Shown: piece after piece, positions 30,914-32,442 of the stretch | How the letters are laid out: each line of letters opens with the position of its first letter | How positions within the stretch are numbered: position 1 is the first letter of the stretch | Origin: Acidithiobacillus marinus | Lineage (GTDB): Bacteria; Pseudomonadota; Gammaproteobacteria; Acidithiobacillales; Acidithiobacillaceae | DNA: 32,442 nt | Reading direction: 5' to 3' | NCBI RefSeq assembly: GCF_002847505.1 | Contig: NZ_MXAV01000038.1 | Coordinates: 1-32,442, forward strand | The notes under the pieces: model-generated | What the model was told of the DNA's origin: nothing | Database searches by the model: none | Seen by the model: the letters and a program-made list of their open reading frames with translations, nothing else | Program-made: the position numbers and the translations under genes

Positions 30914-31829
30914 ATATTTACTCAATCTTAATTGTATTAGCAAAAAATACTCGTCAGTTAAAGCGCTTGATGAAATTGATTTGAATATCGCGCATGGCGA
31001 GGTTCTTGCGCTGCTTGGGGAGAATGGTGCCGGAAAGACCACTACCATCAGCATCGCGCTGGGATTTATAAGGCCAGACTCCGGGTCGGCGAAAATATTA
31101 GGTGAAAATCCACTCAACCTTTCTATAGCTGCTCGTTCGCGGATCGGTTTCATGTTTCAGGACCAGGAGCGCTCGCTACCATCTTCGTTGAGCGTAAAGG
31201 AGATCATAACGCAAACCTGTGGCTATTACCGGCACCATGAAAGCTTGGAACGCTGTGCAGAGATTGCGGGAATGTCTGACGTTTTGTCCAAAAGGTACAA
31301 AGAGCTGTCTGGGGGTCAGAAGCGAAGCATGCAATTCGCCATGGCTATCTGTGGCCATCCGGAGTTGATTTTCCTGGATGAGCCAACCGTAGGAATAGAC
31401 GTTCGCACTCGTCAGCGTATCTGGAAACATCTACGCGAGTTGAAAAAACGGGGAACGAGTATTCTGCTGACAACCCATTATTTGGAAGAAGCCGAAGCTC
31501 TCGCCGATCGGGTTGTGGTGTTGGATTCTGGACGAATTATTTACTCCGGCGGGATTTCCAGCATTATAGGTGCGGAATCGCCAACAATCATCACCTGTTA
31601 CACAACAATTGCGATTGAATGCCTCAAATCCCACCGTGATGTAGTTTCTGTAGAGCAAATGGAGGCCGGAGTCATGATCGTGACAAAGAACTCTGATGCG
31701 CTCTTGCGCTGGCTATTTCAGCATGACGAGAACCTCGCCAATATCGCTCTGCGCAAAGGTAGCCTGGCAGATCTCTTTTTGGGACTCACACAGAACGAGC
31801 GGGAAGGACGGGACGGAGGTGAATCATGA
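30900..31829 (+). CDS. ABC-2 type exporter ATP-binding protein
   Basis: A 309-residue ATPase with Walker A GENGAGKTT (about residues 39-47), Q-loop MFQDQ, signature LSGGQKR, Walker B LIFLDEP and switch histidine in TTHYLEEAEALADR. The C-terminal extension of about 90 residues is typical of drug/antibiotic exporter subunits (CcmA/DrrA/YhcH-like). AAGGAAGGG precedes the ATG. The stop overlaps the permease start as ATGA. Because the permease is destroyed by the ISL3 element, this ATPase probably has no working partner unless one exists elsewhere. Confidence 0.9.
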   Translation: MRDSEYLLNLNCISKKYSSVKALDEIDLNIAHGEVLALLGENGAGKTTTISIALGFIRPDSGSAKILGENPLNLSIAARSRIGFMFQDQERSLPSSLSVKEIITQTCGYYRHHESLERCAEIAGMSDVLSKRYKELSGGQKRSMQFAMAICGHPELIFLDEPTVGIDVRTRQRIWKHLRELKKRGTSILLTTHYLEEAEALADRVVVLDSGRIIYSGGISSIIGAESPTIITCYTTIAIECLKSHRDVVSVEQMEAGVMIVTKNSDALLRWLFQHDENLANIALRKGSLADLFLGLTQNEREGRDGGES

Positions 31830-31919
31830 TACGGGTCTATTTCAAGGAGGCAGGTTGGGAGCTGCTCGGAACATTCAGGGAATATGGCTACGTTATTCCC
31901 ATCGTTTTGTTTCCATCTT
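31826..31919 (+). pseudogene. ABC-2 permease, N-terminal stub cut by ISL3 element
   Basis: Begins MIRVYFKEAGWELLGTFREY followed by GYVIPIVLFPS, the typical start of an ABC-2 permease (short cytoplasmic helix then the first membrane helix). After about 31 codons the sequence enters the left end of an ISL3 element and stops at 31940. The rest of the gene may lie beyond the element, outside the window. Confidence 0.7.
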
Positions 31920-32442
31920 GGCTCTTCGTCAGATTGAGTGGGTAGGGGGTAGAATGCTGTGGAGCGGTCGTGCCCTGAATTGGAGTTAGCTGATGGTCCC
32001 TGAAGAGCTGTTTTCTCTCGCGTTAGGATTGGTTCCGCCGTGGTTGGTGGATCATGTGACTTTCACGGTGGAGGAGAAACGCCTGGATCTGCACATCAAC
32101 TTTCCCAAGGGTAGTCGCTTTGCTTGCTCCGTCTGTGGTGAGGAGTGTCCGGTACATGATACCCGTGACCATACTTGGCGGCACATGGATTTCTTCCAGC
32201 ATGAAGCCTATCTCCATGCCCGCGTACCTCGTGTGAAGTGCCAGGAGCATGGAGTGCATCAGATATCTGTTCCCTGGGCACGGGAAGGCTCGCATTTCAC
32301 CCTGCTCTTCGAAGCGCTGATCATGACCCTGGTGCGGGAGATGCCGGTATTGACCGTAGCCCGCCTAGTCGGCGAGACCGACACGCTCCTGTGGCGGGTG
32401 ATTGACCACTATGTGCCAGAAGCCCGTACCAGAGTGGATATG
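31920..32442 (+). mobile_element. ISL3-family insertion sequence, left part (runs off the window)
   Basis: The left end begins GGCTCTTCGTCAGATTGAG; ISL3 terminal repeats usually start GGcTCTTC. A transposase gene starts 73 bp inside. The right end is outside the window, so target duplication cannot be checked. ISL3 elements such as ISAfe1 are known in Acidithiobacillus, which fits the proposed host. Confidence 0.8.
31993..32442 (+). CDS. ISL3-family transposase, N-terminal 150 residues
   Basis: Open from the ATG at 31993 (MVPEELFSLALGLVPPWLVD) to the window end. A zinc-finger module follows: CSVCGEECPVHDTRDHTWRH and VKCQEHGVHQISVPWA, matching the C-x-x-C...C-x-x-H-G pattern of ISL3 transposases. 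The following helices (MTLVREMPVLTVARLVGETD, LWRVIDHYV) fit the helix-turn-helix before the DDE domain. No disruption is seen in this part. The catalytic core lies outside the window. Confidence 0.88.
   Translation, partial: MVPEELFSLALGLVPPWLVDHVTFTVEEKRLDLHINFPKGSRFACSVCGEECPVHDTRDHTWRHMDFFQHEAYLHARVPRVKCQEHGVHQISVPWAREGSHFTLLFEALIMTLVREMPVLTVARLVGETDTLLWRVIDHYVPEARTRVDM

Noticed and set aside
1-32442. CRISPR arrays, tRNA or rRNA genes
   Set aside because: No regular repeat-spacer pattern, cloverleaf-like tRNA or rRNA signature was seen by eye on either strand.

Overview
The window looks like an accessory region of an acidophilic proteobacterial chromosome, most likely Acidithiobacillus. 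This is inferred from gene style and the mix of ISL3, ISAs1, IS1111, IS1182, IS256 and IS5 elements; no database search was possible. The clearest intact system is a minus-strand regulated export locus (about 6.1-19.6 kb). It lies between two stretches of insertion sequences and broken genes.

Left part (1-6.1 kb): the end of a GNAT acetyltransferase, a DapD-like succinyltransferase of the actinobacterial type, and an AT-rich MFS transporter. These are followed by a minus-strand row of small genes and remnants (97-aa conserved protein, VOC protein, HD hydrolase, GNAT). Several of their start codons sit just behind GTTRRRY boxes, as in integron gene cassettes. The VOC gene is split by a complete IS256 element with an exact 8-bp target duplication. 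A ParE-type toxin remnant closes the region.

Central locus (6.1-19.6 kb, minus strand): an NtrC-type sigma-54 activator and an NtrY-like histidine kinase form one unit. A second unit encodes a secreted DUF4097 repeat protein, a MacA/HlyD-type adaptor, a TolC-type outer membrane protein, and two paralogous pairs of MacB/LolD-type ATPase plus roughly 800-residue FtsX-like permease. Many of these genes overlap by a few bases. Each unit is preceded by a full -24/-12 element (TGGCAC-N5-TTGC). I infer that the kinase/activator pair senses an envelope or antimicrobial signal, switches on the exporter operon and controls its own genes. The transported substrate is unknown.

Right part (20-32.4 kb): an IS1111-group IS110 element abuts an IS1182 element, and both have frameshifted transposases. 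Resolvase and IstB remnants follow, then a sulfotransferase-like gene and a 40-bp copy of the dapD 3' end. Next is an IS5 remnant interrupted by a complete ISAs1 element with a 10-bp target duplication; its transposase carries an N-terminal DruA-like (DUF4338) domain. A second row of cassette-like minus-strand genes follows (TPR protein, MOSC protein, DUF2268 putative metalloprotease, small membrane protein), then an IS630 remnant. Last is a small operon (membrane protein, winged-helix regulator, ABC ATPase, ABC-2 permease) with a 10-bp inverted repeat at its promoter. An ISL3 element that runs off the window cuts the permease after about 31 codons.
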